A stretch of 27,856 nt of DNA from Polaromonas sp. UBA5171 (GCA_002413395.1 DHWX01000051.1:1-27856), one strand, 5' to 3'; shown: positions 7,015 through 16,048, counted from the first letter of the stretch. Notes: a model not told the origin generated them from the sequence alone. Numbers and translations: made by a program.

Positions 7015-8268
7015 ATGAATTTCACGATGTCCGAAAATCAAACGTACTGGCGCAATTGCGTCGTCGCGTTCATGAATGCGCACATTTACCCTGCCGTGCC
7101 GGTTTATATTGACCAGATGAAGGCGTTTGGTGACAAGCGCTGGCAGGTCGTCCCTGTGGTTGAGGAGCTGAAGCTCAAAGCCAAGGCAGAAGGCCTTTGG
7201 AATTTATTTCTGCCGCGAGACTCCCTGCCAGAAGACAGCCCTTACCGAGGTGCCGGACTGACCAATCTTGAGTATGCCGTGTGTGCCGAGGAGATGGGCC
7301 GGGTTGGATTTGCCTCGGAAGTCTTCAACTGTTCAGCCCCCGACACCGGCAATATGGAAGTGCTTGCGCGCTACGCCTCAGACGAGAACAAGGCAAAGTG
7401 GCTGCAACCCCTGCTGGCAGGCGAAATCCGCTCGGCGTTTTTGATGACCGAGCCCGGCGTGGCCTCATCCGACGCGACCAATATTGAGACCTCGATCCAG
7501 CGCGATGGAGATCACTACGTGATCAATGGCCGCAAGTGGTGGTCGTCCGGTGTCGGGGACCCGCGATGCAAGCTGGCCATCGTGATGGGAAAGACCGACC
7601 CGACCGCTCCCAAGCACGCGCAGCAGTCCCAAATTCTCGTGTCGCTGGACACCCCCGGCATCGAGGTCGTTCGCATGCTGCCGGTTTTTGGTTTTGACGA
7701 TGCGCCGCATGGTCATGCGGAAGTGGCTTTCAGAAACGTGCGTGTGCCGGTCGAGAACCTGCTGCTGGGCGAGGGGCGGGGCTTCGAGATTGCGCAGGGG
7801 CGCCTCGGGCCCGGGCGCATCCATCACTGCATGCGCACCATTGGCAGCGCCGAAGTGGCACTCGAAAAAATGGTCAAACGCTTGCAGGCCCGCGTCGCTT
7901 TTGGCAAGCGCATCTCGGAACAGTCCATATGGGAGGAGCGTGTGGCGCATGCGCGTATCGACATCGAGATGACCCGCCTGTTGTGCCTGAAGACCGCCGA
8001 CATGATGGACAAGGTCGGCAACAGACAAGCCCGCGCAGAGATCGCCATGATCAAGGTGGCCGCACCGCGCGCCGCGCTGAAGATCATTGACGATGCCATT
8101 CAGGCTTTTGGTGCAGCGGGTGTGAGCACGGATGCAGGCCTGGCCAAGCAATATGCGAGCATGCGCACAATGCGCCTGGCGGATGGCCCCGATGAAGTGC
8201 ACAACCGAACAATTGCTCGCCTGGAGTACGGTCGCTACGCGGTTGAGAAGCCGCAGGCAAAGGGTTGA
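7015..8268 (+). CDS. Acyl-CoA dehydrogenase, ACAD10/11 (LvaC-like) type
   Basis: A 417-residue flavoprotein of the acyl-CoA dehydrogenase superfamily. FAD/substrate-binding motifs are FLMTEPGVASSDATNIE (about 142-158), INGRKWWSSG, GRGFEIAQGRLGPGRIHHC (about 254-272) and the late LADGPDEVH (about 388-396). These follow the vertebrate ACAD11 dehydrogenase domain more closely than ordinary short- or medium-chain enzymes. ACAD10/11 and LvaC act with a kinase on 4-hydroxyacyl-CoAs, removing the 4-phosphate and yielding an enoyl- or 3-hydroxyacyl-CoA. The matching kinase is at 12501. AAAGGAGA precedes the ATG at 7015. The SDR gene starts 10 bp after the stop. Confidence 0.9.
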   Translation: MNFTMSENQTYWRNCVVAFMNAHIYPAVPVYIDQMKAFGDKRWQVVPVVEELKLKAKAEGLWNLFLPRDSLPEDSPYRGAGLTNLEYAVCAEEMGRVGFASEVFNCSAPDTGNMEVLARYASDENKAKWLQPLLAGEIRSAFLMTEPGVASSDATNIETSIQRDGDHYVINGRKWWSSGVGDPRCKLAIVMGKTDPTAPKHAQQSQILVSLDTPGIEVVRMLPVFGFDDAPHGHAEVAFRNVRVPVENLLLGEGRGFEIAQGRLGPGRIHHCMRTIGSAEVALEKMVKRLQARVAFGKRISEQSIWEERVAHARIDIEMTRLLCLKTADMMDKVGNRQARAEIAMIKVAAPRAALKIIDDAIQAFGAAGVSTDAGLAKQYASMRTMRLADGPDEVHNRTIARLEYGRYAVEKPQAKG

Positions 8269-8278
8269 TTGGCCGCAT

Positions 8279-9043
8279 ATGTCCTTATTTTCTCTGGCCG
8301 GAAAAGTAGCGGTTATCACCGGTTCATCCCGTGGCATCGGCAAGGCCATTGCCGAGCGCATGGCCGAGCAGGGTGCGCAGGTGGTGATTTCGTCGCGTAA
8401 GCCTGAGCCTTGTGCCGAAGTGGCTCAAGCCATCAATGCGGTGCGAGGTGCAGGCGCGGCGATTGCAATCCCGGCCAACATCTCAAGCAAAGACGATTTG
8501 CGGCGTCTCGCGGACCAGACGATCCAGCGTCTTGGCAAGATCGACATCCTGGTGTGCAATGCGGCATCGAATCCCTACTACGGCCCATTGGCTGGCATTG
8601 AAGACGACCAGTTTCGCAAGATTCTGGAGAACAACGTCATTGCCAACCATTGGCTGATTGGTTTTGTCGCACCGCAAATGATTGAGCGCAAGGACGGCGC
8701 CATCATCATCGTTTCCTCGATTGGTGGCCTGCGTGGCTCGCCTGTTATTGGCGCGTACAACATTTCCAAGGCCGCTGACTTTCAGTTGGCGCGCAATCTT
8801 GCCGTCGAGTACGGCCCCCACAACGTCCGTGTCAACTGCATTGCGCCGGGCCTGATCAGGACTGACTTTGCGCGCGCGTTGTGGGAAGACCCTGAAATGC
8901 TCAAGCGGCGCACCGCAACGACACCATTACGCCGTATTGGCGAGCCCGATGAGATCGCCGGCGCCGCGGTGTTTCTTGCTTCTCAGGCAGGCTCATTTGT
9001 GACGGGCCAGAGCATCGTCGTCGATGGTGGCGTCACCATTTAA
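8279..9043 (+). CDS. Short-chain dehydrogenase/reductase (SDR)
   Basis: A 254-residue classical SDR. It has the Rossmann motif TGSSRGIG (about 14-21), CNAAS (about 91-95), the catalytic Ser in VSSIGG, Tyr160-Asn-Ile-Ser-Lys164 and NCIAPGLIRTDF. The C-terminus GQSIVVDGGVTI is typical of FabG-like members. The start ATG at 8279 lies 10 bp after the dehydrogenase stop. In the levulinate pathway an SDR (LvaD) reduces 4-oxoacyl-CoA to 4-hydroxyacyl-CoA. This gene or the SDR at 15263 could play that role here, but SDR specificity cannot be read from motifs. Confidence 0.9.
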   Translation: MSLFSLAGKVAVITGSSRGIGKAIAERMAEQGAQVVISSRKPEPCAEVAQAINAVRGAGAAIAIPANISSKDDLRRLADQTIQRLGKIDILVCNAASNPYYGPLAGIEDDQFRKILENNVIANHWLIGFVAPQMIERKDGAIIIVSSIGGLRGSPVIGAYNISKAADFQLARNLAVEYGPHNVRVNCIAPGLIRTDFARALWEDPEMLKRRTATTPLRRIGEPDEIAGAAVFLASQAGSFVTGQSIVVDGGVTI

Positions 9044-9196
9044 TTCCCGAAGCTGATCCTCGCGATCCGGTTTTTCACAAACACAGAAGAAGCAGTGGGC
9101 CGTGCTCAATCCGGCGTTCTTTGGCGGTGCCAACAGCATCCCGGTACATCGAACCCTGGCGCGACCTGATCCCCATTAACCCGAAAGACAAACAAT

Positions 9197-11287
9197 ATGA
9201 GTGACTACGTGAAGTATGAAGTTCATGGCGAAGTGGCCGTGATCACGATGAACAAACCTCCCGTCAATGGGCTGGGTGCCGATCTGCGCGCGGGTATCGT
9301 CGCGGCGCTGGACCGTGCCAATGCAGAAGACGCTGTGCGGGCCCTGGTGCTGACTGGCTCGCAGCGCGCTTTCTCCGGTGGCGCCGATGTCACCGAGTTT
9401 GGCACGCCCAAGGCTTCCCGTGAACCCAACCTGCGGGTTGTGATTGACCTGATCGAGAGCAACGCCAAGCCGGTGGTGGCAGCGATCGGCGGCCAATGTC
9501 TGGGTGGTGGCCTGGAGCTCGCGCTGGGATGCCACTTCCGCGTTGCGCTGGCAGATGCCACGCTCGGTCTGCCCGAAGTCAAGCTCGGTTTGTTGCCGGG
9601 CGCCGGAGGCACACAGCGTCTGCCGCGCCTGCTCGGCTTGGAAGCCGCCTTGAACATTATTGTCTCGGGCAACCCGACTCCGGCTATCAAGTTCAAGGGA
9701 ATGCCGCTGATTGATGAGATTGTCGAAGGCGATCTGGTGTCCGGTGGCGTGGCATTTGCACGCAAAGTGGTGGCTGAAGGTCTGCCGCTCAAGCGAGCAC
9801 GAGATCTCAAAGTCCGCGACCCCCAATCCGACGCATTTCTGCAGTTTGCCAGGAATACGATCACCGCAGCTTCGAAGAACTTCCCCGCACCATTGAAGTG
9901 TTTTGAGGCCGTGGCAGCCTCCGTCAGCAAACCGTTTGACGAAGGTTTGCAGGTGGAGCGCGAGGGCTTCCTCGCACTCATGGCCACACCCGAGTCGCGT
10001 GCCTTGCGCCATGTATTCGCCGCCGAGCGTGCTGCCGCCAAGATTCCTGACGTGCCAGAAGGCACGGCCCTGCGCCCGGTCAATCAGGTTGCCGTGATCG
10101 GTGCCGGCACCATGGGTGGCGGCATCACGATGAACTTTGTCAACGCAGGCATGCCGGTGGTGCTGCTGGAGACCCAACAGGCAGCGCTGGACAAAGGGCT
10201 GGCGACCATCCGCAAGAACTATGAGAACTCGATGAAAAAGGGCAAGCTGACGCAAGCCCAAGTCGACGAGCGCATGGGTTTGATCAAGCCGACGCTGAGC
10301 TATGAGGACTTCCGCAACGTTGATCTGGTGATCGAAGCCGTGTTCGAGAGCATGGACGTCAAGGAGCAGGTTTTCAGAAAGCTCGACGAGGTGATCAAGC
10401 CCGGCGCCATCCTGGCGTCGAACACCTCTGCGCTCAACCTTGACAAAATCGCGGCATTCACCAAGCGTCCGCAGGATGTGATCGGCCTTCATTTCTTCAG
10501 CCCGGCCAACGTGATGCGACTGCTGGAAATTGTCCGAGGTGCGAAGACTGCAGCGGACGTGCTCGCCACCTGCATGGCGATGGCCAAGAAAATCAAAAAA
10601 ATTGCGGTGGTCTCGGGGGTCTGCGAAGGCTTCATCGGTAATCGCATGCTGGCGCGCTACGGCGCAGCGGCCAATGGCCTGTTGAACCAGGGCGCCTTGC
10701 CGCAACAGGTGGACGGGGCCCTGCAGAAATTCGGTCTTGCGATGGGCCCGTTTCGCATGGGTGATCTGGCGGGCCTGGACATTGGCTGGGCTGGTCGCAA
10801 GCGCCGTCAGGCCGAGAACCCGGGTGCTTATGTGCCTGTGGTGGCGGACCGCATCTGCGAGGCCGGTCGCTTTGGCCAGAAGACGGTTGCCGGCTGGTAC
10901 CGCTATGAAGCGGGTAAGCGCGATCCCATTCCGGACCCGATTGTGGAAGCTTTGATTGCCGAATACCGCAAAGAGAAGGGCCTCACGCCGCGCAAGATCA
11001 GTGACACGGAGGTCATCGAACGCTGCATGTACGCGCTCGTCAACGAAGGTGCGCGAATTCTTGCCGAGGGTATCGCAGCGCGCGCCTCCGACATCGACAT
11101 CGTGTATTTGAACGGCTATGGATTCCCGGTGCACCGGGGCGGCCCCATGCTGTATGCCGACATGGTGGGTCTGCCCAACGTGGTGCGCCGTCTGCGGCAA
11201 TTTGCCGCTGAACCGGGTGCTGATCCATCGTGGCAGCCGGCCCCCTTGCTGGTGCAGCTGGCCGACGAAGGCAAGACCTTCAACTAA
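9197..11287 (+). CDS. Bifunctional enoyl-CoA hydratase/3-hydroxyacyl-CoA dehydrogenase (FadB/FadJ-like)
   Basis: A 696-residue multifunctional beta-oxidation enzyme. The N-terminal crotonase domain (about 1-190) has the oxyanion-hole segment FSGGADVTEFG and both glutamate-bearing motifs, GGGLELALGCHFRVA and LPEVKLGLLPGAGGTQRLP. The NAD-binding domain starts at VAVIGAGTMGGGI (about 300). The catalytic His is in GLHFFSPANVMRLLEIV (about 431), and CEGFIGNRM follows. Two C-terminal 3HCDH domains complete it, including FGLAMGPFRMGDLAGLDIG and GYGFPVHRGGPM. It would hydrate enoyl-CoA and oxidise L-3-hydroxyacyl-CoA to 3-ketoacyl-CoA. A 153-bp gap separates it from the SDR. The ribosome-binding site is weak. 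The thiolase gene follows after 24 bp. Confidence 0.93.
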   Translation: MSDYVKYEVHGEVAVITMNKPPVNGLGADLRAGIVAALDRANAEDAVRALVLTGSQRAFSGGADVTEFGTPKASREPNLRVVIDLIESNAKPVVAAIGGQCLGGGLELALGCHFRVALADATLGLPEVKLGLLPGAGGTQRLPRLLGLEAALNIIVSGNPTPAIKFKGMPLIDEIVEGDLVSGGVAFARKVVAEGLPLKRARDLKVRDPQSDAFLQFARNTITAASKNFPAPLKCFEAVAASVSKPFDEGLQVEREGFLALMATPESRALRHVFAAERAAAKIPDVPEGTALRPVNQVAVIGAGTMGGGITMNFVNAGMPVVLLETQQAALDKGLATIRKNYENSMKKGKLTQAQVDERMGLIKPTLSYEDFRNVDLVIEAVFESMDVKEQVFRKLDEVIKPGAILASNTSALNLDKIAAFTKRPQDVIGLHFFSPANVMRLLEIVRGAKTAADVLATCMAMAKKIKKIAVVSGVCEGFIGNRMLARYGAAANGLLNQGALPQQVDGALQKFGLAMGPFRMGDLAGLDIGWAGRKRRQAENPGAYVPVVADRICEAGRFGQKTVAGWYRYEAGKRDPIPDPIVEALIAEYRKEKGLTPRKISDTEVIERCMYALVNEGARILAEGIAARASDIDIVYLNGYGFPVHRGGPMLYADMVGLPNVVRRLRQFAAEPGADPSWQPAPLLVQLADEGKTFN

Positions 11288-11311
11288 AACGCGATTCAAC
11301 AAGGAACCCAA

Positions 11312-12490
11312 ATGACTGATGCAGTAATCGTCTCCACCGCGCGGACCGGTCTGGCCAAGAGCTGGAAGGGCGCATTCAACATGACTTACGGCGCCACCCT
11401 GGGCGGCCATGCCATCGAGCACGCCGTCAAGCGTGCCGGCGTTGACCCGGCCGAGGTGGAGGATTGCATCCTCGGTGGCTCGCTGTCCGAAGGCACCACG
11501 GGCGGCAATGTCGCGCGAGCAGCCGCCCTGCGTGCGGGTCTGCCGGTGACCACTGCGGGCGTGACGCTCAACCGTTTTTGCTCATCGGGTCTACAGGCGA
11601 TTGCCATGGCGGCGCAACGCATCATTGTTGACCAGGTGCCCGTCATCGTTGCGGGTGGTGTTGAATCTATTTCGTGTGTGCAAAACGAGGTGAATCGCCA
11701 CATGCGTGCCGATCCCTGGCTGCTGGAACACAAGCCTGAGATTTACTGGAGCATGTTGCAGACCGCCGAGATGGTGGCCAAGCGTTACAACATCTCCAAG
11801 GCGGCGCAGGACGAATATGGCGTGCGCAGCCAGGTGCGCGCCGCTGCCGCTGCCGCTGCCGGCAAATTCGATGCCGAGATCGTGCCGATGACTACCATCA
11901 TGGGCGTGGTCGATAAGGTTACCGGGCTCATCACGCGCAAGGAGGTAACGATCTCGACCGATGAGGGCATTCGACCCGATACGACCCTCGAAGGTGTCTC
12001 GAAGATCCGTTCGGCACTGCCGGGCGGTGTGGTGACGGCGGGCAATGCGAGCCAGTTCTCTGACGGTGCATCGGCCTGTGTGCTGATGGACGCCAAATTG
12101 GCTGAAAAGCGCGGTATCCAGCCCCTGGGGATTTTCCGTGGCTTTGCGGTAGCGGGATGCGAGCCGGATGAGATGGGCATTGGCCCGGTGTTCGCCATTC
12201 CCCGCCTGCTGGAACGCGCCGGGCTGAAGGTCAGCGACATTGGCTTGTGGGAGTTGAACGAGGCCTTTGCCTGCCAGGTGATCTACAGCCGCGACAAGCT
12301 GGGCATTCCCGACGAGTTGCTCAATGTCAACGGTGGCGCCATTGCCGTCGGTCACCCTTATGGTGTGAGCGGCTCGCGCCTGACCGGCCATGCCTTGATT
12401 GAAGGCAAACGGCGCGGCGCGAAGTATGTGGTGGTCACCATGTGCATCGGCGGCGGTCAAGGCGCCGCCGGTTTGTTTGAAGTCTGCTGA
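11312..12490 (+). CDS. Acetyl-CoA C-acyltransferase (thiolase)
   Basis: A 392-residue thiolase that should cleave 3-ketoacyl-CoA with CoA to acetyl-CoA (or propionyl-CoA) and a shortened acyl-CoA. All catalytic residues are present: Cys90 in NRFCSSGLQ, His348 in VGHPYGVSGSR and Cys378 in CIGGGQGAAG. The length is standard. AAGGAA lies before ATG 11312. A Pro-Tyr replaces the commoner Pro-Ile/Leu-Gly in the His motif. Its place directly after the hydratase/dehydrogenase gene suggests a dedicated beta-oxidation module rather than biosynthetic acetoacetyl-CoA formation. Confidence 0.93.
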   Translation: MTDAVIVSTARTGLAKSWKGAFNMTYGATLGGHAIEHAVKRAGVDPAEVEDCILGGSLSEGTTGGNVARAAALRAGLPVTTAGVTLNRFCSSGLQAIAMAAQRIIVDQVPVIVAGGVESISCVQNEVNRHMRADPWLLEHKPEIYWSMLQTAEMVAKRYNISKAAQDEYGVRSQVRAAAAAAAGKFDAEIVPMTTIMGVVDKVTGLITRKEVTISTDEGIRPDTTLEGVSKIRSALPGGVVTAGNASQFSDGASACVLMDAKLAEKRGIQPLGIFRGFAVAGCEPDEMGIGPVFAIPRLLERAGLKVSDIGLWELNEAFACQVIYSRDKLGIPDELLNVNGGAIAVGHPYGVSGSRLTGHALIEGKRRGAKYVVVTMCIGGGQGAAGLFEVC

Positions 12491-12500
12491 GCGCACCGCA

Positions 12501-13580
12501 ATGGCAGAAGACTTTGACAGCTTCACCGGCACGTGCCCGGTTACGTCGCAACATGCGTTCGATATTGATCGCTTGGCCCGCTTCATGCGCGAGCAGGTGG
12601 AAGGCTATTCAGGTGAGTTACAGGTGGAGCAGTTCAAGGGCGGGCAGTCCAACCCCACCTTTCGCCTGAGCGCAGGCGGGAAGCACTATGTCATGCGGCG
12701 CAAGCCACCGGGCGTGCTGCTGCCATCTGCGCACGCGGTCGATCGCGAGTTTCGCGTTATCAGTGCGCTGGCGGGCACTGATGTGCCGGTGCCGCGCGCC
12801 TACGCGCTGTGCGAGGATCCGCAAGTGATTGGCACTGCGTTCTACATCATGGATTGTCTCGAAGGGCGCGTCCTGTGGGATCCAAGCCTGCCCGGCATGA
12901 CGCCGGCGCAGCGGACAGCGCATTTTGATGAGCTCAATCGCGTCATTGTTGCCCTGCACCGCGTTGATCCACAGGCCGTGGGTTTGGGCGACTACGGCAA
13001 GCCCGGCAACTATATCGAGCGTCAGATCGGTCGCTGGAGCAAGCAGTATCGCGCGGCAGAAACTGAAACCATAGACGCTGCCAATCAGTTGATGGCGTGG
13101 CTGCCAAAACACATACCGGCGGGTGATGAGGTCGCCATTGTTCACGGCGACTACCGCTTTGACAACGTGATGTTTCACCCGACCGAGCCGAAGATTTTGG
13201 CGGTGCTGGACTGGGAGCTTTCCACGCTGGGGCATCCCATGGTCGATTTCGCCTACCACTGCATGACCTGGCACATGCGTGGTGCTGGCTCGCGGGGTCT
13301 GGTCGGCCTGGACCTGCCCAGCCTGGGCATTCCCACTGAGCAGCAATACCTGCAGACCTATCTAACACGCACAGGCCGGGGCGACGCCGGTGCAGTCAGT
13401 GAGTCCGACTGGACTTATTACATGGTGTTCAACATGTTCCGCCTCGCCAGCATCCTGCAAGGCATCATGGCCCGTGCGCTGCAAGGCAACGCCGCCAATG
13501 CGGCTGCGCTGGAAGCCGGCAAGCGGGCACGGCCACTGGCCGAGCAGGCATGGGCACTGGCCCAGCGCATGGGTGGGTGA
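12501..13580 (+). CDS. APH-fold phosphotransferase, ACAD10/11 kinase-domain/LvaA-like
   Basis: A 359-residue kinase-like protein of the APH/choline kinase family, not an antibiotic-resistance enzyme by context. Motifs are the N-lobe FKGGQSNPTFRL and YVMRRKPPG, the Brenner-type catalytic loop HGDYRFDN (His215-Asn222) and the metal-binding LDWELSTLGHP (Asp237). The sequence LDWELSTLGHP and the overall length match the kinase domain fused to human ACAD10/11 and bacterial LvaA. Those enzymes phosphorylate the 4-hydroxyl of 4-hydroxyacyl-CoA using ATP. The start follows the thiolase stop by 10 bp. The ACAD11-like partner is encoded upstream at 7015, so the vertebrate fusion is split here. Confidence 0.88.
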   Translation: MAEDFDSFTGTCPVTSQHAFDIDRLARFMREQVEGYSGELQVEQFKGGQSNPTFRLSAGGKHYVMRRKPPGVLLPSAHAVDREFRVISALAGTDVPVPRAYALCEDPQVIGTAFYIMDCLEGRVLWDPSLPGMTPAQRTAHFDELNRVIVALHRVDPQAVGLGDYGKPGNYIERQIGRWSKQYRAAETETIDAANQLMAWLPKHIPAGDEVAIVHGDYRFDNVMFHPTEPKILAVLDWELSTLGHPMVDFAYHCMTWHMRGAGSRGLVGLDLPSLGIPTEQQYLQTYLTRTGRGDAGAVSESDWTYYMVFNMFRLASILQGIMARALQGNAANAAALEAGKRARPLAEQAWALAQRMGG

Positions 13581-13596
13581 TCAACGGAATTCACCC

Positions 13597-15273
13597 ATGT
13601 CCAATCGCCACCTCGCATTCTGGCCAGACAGCCAGCCGCAGCACCTGACGGTGCCGCAAACCAATTTGTTCTACAACGTGGAAGTATCCGCCACGCGCTT
13701 CCCCGACAAGCCTTACATCCTGTTTTACGACACGCCGATCACTTACGCCGAATTCAAGGACGAGGCCGAGCGCATCGCCGGCTATCTGGAGCAGGTATGC
13801 AAGGTGAAGAAAGGCGACCGCGTGCTGCTCTATATGCAAAACAGCCCGCAATTCGTGCTCGCCTATTACGGCATCCTGCGCGCCAATGCGGTGGTGGTCC
13901 CGGTCAACCCGATGAACCTGACCAACGAATTGCGCCATTACGTCAAGGACACCGGCGCGACGGCCGCGATAGTGGCGCAGGATATTTTTGCGCAGATGTC
14001 GCCGTTGCTGGATGAAGGGCTTGACCATATCCTGGTGGCGGCCTACTCGGATTACCTGAAGCACCCCACCGATCTCAAGCTGCCCGACTTCGTCAGCGCG
14101 CCGCGCCAGCAACTTTCCGGCACGGGCGTGACCTTGTGGAGCGACATGCTGTCGCGCAATCTGCGGCCCGGCCCGCTCACCGCCGGCCCGGACGATCTGT
14201 GCGTGATGCCCTACACCTCGGGCACAACGGGTCATCCGAAAGGCTGCATGCACACGCATCGCGGCACGATGGCCAGCATCGTCGCCAGCATGCAATGGTT
14301 CAACACCCATCAGGATTCAGTGTCGCTCGCGGTCCTGCCCTTTTTCCACGTGACCGGCATGCAGGGCAGCATGAGCGGCCCGCTGTATCACGGCAGCACG
14401 ATAGTGGTGCTGCCACGCTGGGACCGCGAAGTCGTGGCGGAGTGCATCCAGCGCTACAAGATCGCAACGCTGCAACTGATTTCGACCATGGTGGTTGACC
14501 TGCTGGCAAACCCGAAGATTGCCGAATACGACCTGTCCAGCCTGCGCGGCATTCGTGGCGGGGGCGCGGCCATGCCGGAAGCCGTTGCGCAGAAACTCAA
14601 GGATATTCTCGGTGTGCCCTACGTCGAGGGCTATGGTATGTCGGAGACGATCGCTGCCACCCATATCAATCCGGCCGACCGGCCGAAAAAGCAGTGCCTC
14701 GGCATCCCGATCTACGGCGTCGATGCACGCGTGGTCGATCCGTCCGATTTACATGAATTGGCGCCGGGCGAGATCGGCGAGATCATCGTCAACGCGCCCA
14801 ACGTGATGCAAGGTTACTGGAACAATCCGCAAGCAACGAAGGAAGCCTTTGTCGAGATCGGCGGCAAGCGGTTCCTGCGCACCGGTGACTTGGCGACGAC
14901 CGACGAGGACGGCTACTTTTTCATGGTCGACCGCTTGAAGCGCATGATCAACGCCTCCGGCTTCAAGGTGTGGCCGGCAGAAGTGGAGACACTGCTGTAC
15001 CAGCATCCGGCCATCCAGGAAGCCTGCATCATCGCCGCGCGCGATCCGAAGCGCGGCGAAACGGTGAAGGCGGTGATCGTGCTGCGCGAACCGTATCGCG
15101 GCAAGGTGAGCGCAGAGGAAATCGTCGCGTGGGCGCGTGCCAACATGGCCGCCTACAAGACCCCGCGCATCGTGCAGTTCGTCGATGCGCTGCCGAAGTC
15201 ATCGACCGGCAAGCTGCAATGGCGTGAATTGCAGGAACGGGAAAAACAAACAGGAGACACCCATGCGATTTGA
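13597..15273 (+). CDS. Acyl-CoA synthetase (AMP-forming)
   Basis: A 558-residue complete adenylate-forming ligase. Motifs are A3 YTSGTTGHPKG (about 206-216), A5 YGMSETIAATH (about 346), A7 RTGDLATTDEDGY (about 428), A8 VDRLKRMINASGFKVWPAEVE with the hinge Asp/Arg region, and the catalytic Lys in PKSSTGKLQW near residue 538. It converts a free carboxylic acid, ATP and CoA to acyl-CoA, AMP and PPi, which would supply this cluster with its substrate. The start is 16 bp after the kinase stop. The gene overlaps the next SDR by 11 bp. The acid substrate is unknown; family members nearest by eye act on medium-chain or aryl acids. Confidence 0.92.
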   Translation: MSNRHLAFWPDSQPQHLTVPQTNLFYNVEVSATRFPDKPYILFYDTPITYAEFKDEAERIAGYLEQVCKVKKGDRVLLYMQNSPQFVLAYYGILRANAVVVPVNPMNLTNELRHYVKDTGATAAIVAQDIFAQMSPLLDEGLDHILVAAYSDYLKHPTDLKLPDFVSAPRQQLSGTGVTLWSDMLSRNLRPGPLTAGPDDLCVMPYTSGTTGHPKGCMHTHRGTMASIVASMQWFNTHQDSVSLAVLPFFHVTGMQGSMSGPLYHGSTIVVLPRWDREVVAECIQRYKIATLQLISTMVVDLLANPKIAEYDLSSLRGIRGGGAAMPEAVAQKLKDILGVPYVEGYGMSETIAATHINPADRPKKQCLGIPIYGVDARVVDPSDLHELAPGEIGEIIVNAPNVMQGYWNNPQATKEAFVEIGGKRFLRTGDLATTDEDGYFFMVDRLKRMINASGFKVWPAEVETLLYQHPAIQEACIIAARDPKRGETVKAVIVLREPYRGKVSAEEIVAWARANMAAYKTPRIVQFVDALPKSSTGKLQWRELQEREKQTGDTHAI

Positions 15274-16048
15274 AAACAGGGTAGCCATCATCACCGGCGC
15301 GGCCAGTGGTATTGGTCGCGCGCTCAGCGAGCGTCTGGCCGCCGAAGGCGCCTGCGTCGCGCTGGTCGACCGCAACGAAGATGGCTTGGCGGCGGCGGCG
15401 GCGGCGTTGCCAGACGCGTCGAAGGTCTGGTACCGCGCGCTCGATATTTCTGATGAAGACGAAGTGGAAAGGTGCGTAGGCGATGTGCTCTCCGTATTTG
15501 GCCACATCGATGTCCTGTGCAACAACGCCGGCATCGCCGGTGGCGATTATTCGAAAATCACCGAGACCGACACCGTGATGTGGCAGCAGATCCTGGGTGT
15601 CAATGTGATGGGTGCCGTGCATTTCACCAAGTATGCGGCCCGAATCATGCGCGATCAGCGCGGCGGCGCCATTGTCAACACCGCTTCCGTGGCCGGTGTG
15701 CGTTCGGGCGCAGGCGGCAATGCCTACAGCGCGTCGAAGGCGGCGGTCATCAGCCTGACCATGACCAGCGCCTGCGACCTTGGCGAGTGGAATGTGCGCG
15801 TCAATGCGGTCTGTCCGGGCCTCATCGAAACCGGCATGACCGCACCGGTGTTTGCGCGCGCGCGTGCGGCGCAGAAAGAGGACAAGCTGGGCTCGCGTTG
15901 CGAATTGCGCCGCTACGGCCATCCGCAGGAAGTCGCGGCCGTCATCGCCTTTCTCGCCAGCGACGATGCCAGCTATGTGACGGGGCAGGCGCTACCGGTC
16001 GATGGCGGGAACACGGCTTCCCTGAATTTGCCGGGAATGAAAGTGTAA
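15263..16048 (+). CDS. Short-chain dehydrogenase/reductase (SDR)
   Basis: A 261-residue classical SDR: TGAASGIG (about 11-18), acidic Asp after the second strand (LVDRNED, suggesting NAD preference), CNNAGIAGG, Ser in NTASVAG, Tyr155-Ser-Ala-Ser-Lys159, NAVCPGLIETGM and the C-terminal TGQALPVDGG. AGGAGA lies about 5 bp before ATG 15263, inside the end of the ligase gene, so the two are translationally coupled. It is the last gene of the packed cluster. It may be the hydroxyacyl-CoA/ketoacyl-CoA oxidoreductase of the pathway, but the substrate is not readable. Confidence 0.9.
   Translation: MRFENRVAIITGAASGIGRALSERLAAEGACVALVDRNEDGLAAAAAALPDASKVWYRALDISDEDEVERCVGDVLSVFGHIDVLCNNAGIAGGDYSKITETDTVMWQQILGVNVMGAVHFTKYAARIMRDQRGGAIVNTASVAGVRSGAGGNAYSASKAAVISLTMTSACDLGEWNVRVNAVCPGLIETGMTAPVFARARAAQKEDKLGSRCELRRYGHPQEVAAVIAFLASDDASYVTGQALPVDGGNTASLNLPGMKV

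Noticed and set aside
9044..9196. Readable segment WAVLNPAFFGGANSIPVHR in the gap before the hydratase/dehydrogenase gene
   Set aside because: Too short, no start or recognisable family; could be a relic but unsupported.
9176..11422. Minus-strand frame of 748 codons opposite the hydratase/dehydrogenase gene
   Set aside because: Shadow of the plus-strand gene, which has all catalytic motifs; the antisense product has none.
12501..13580. Reading the APH-fold protein as an aminoglycoside-resistance enzyme
   Set aside because: Operon context and the ACAD10/11-type motif LDWELSTLGHP point to a metabolic kinase.
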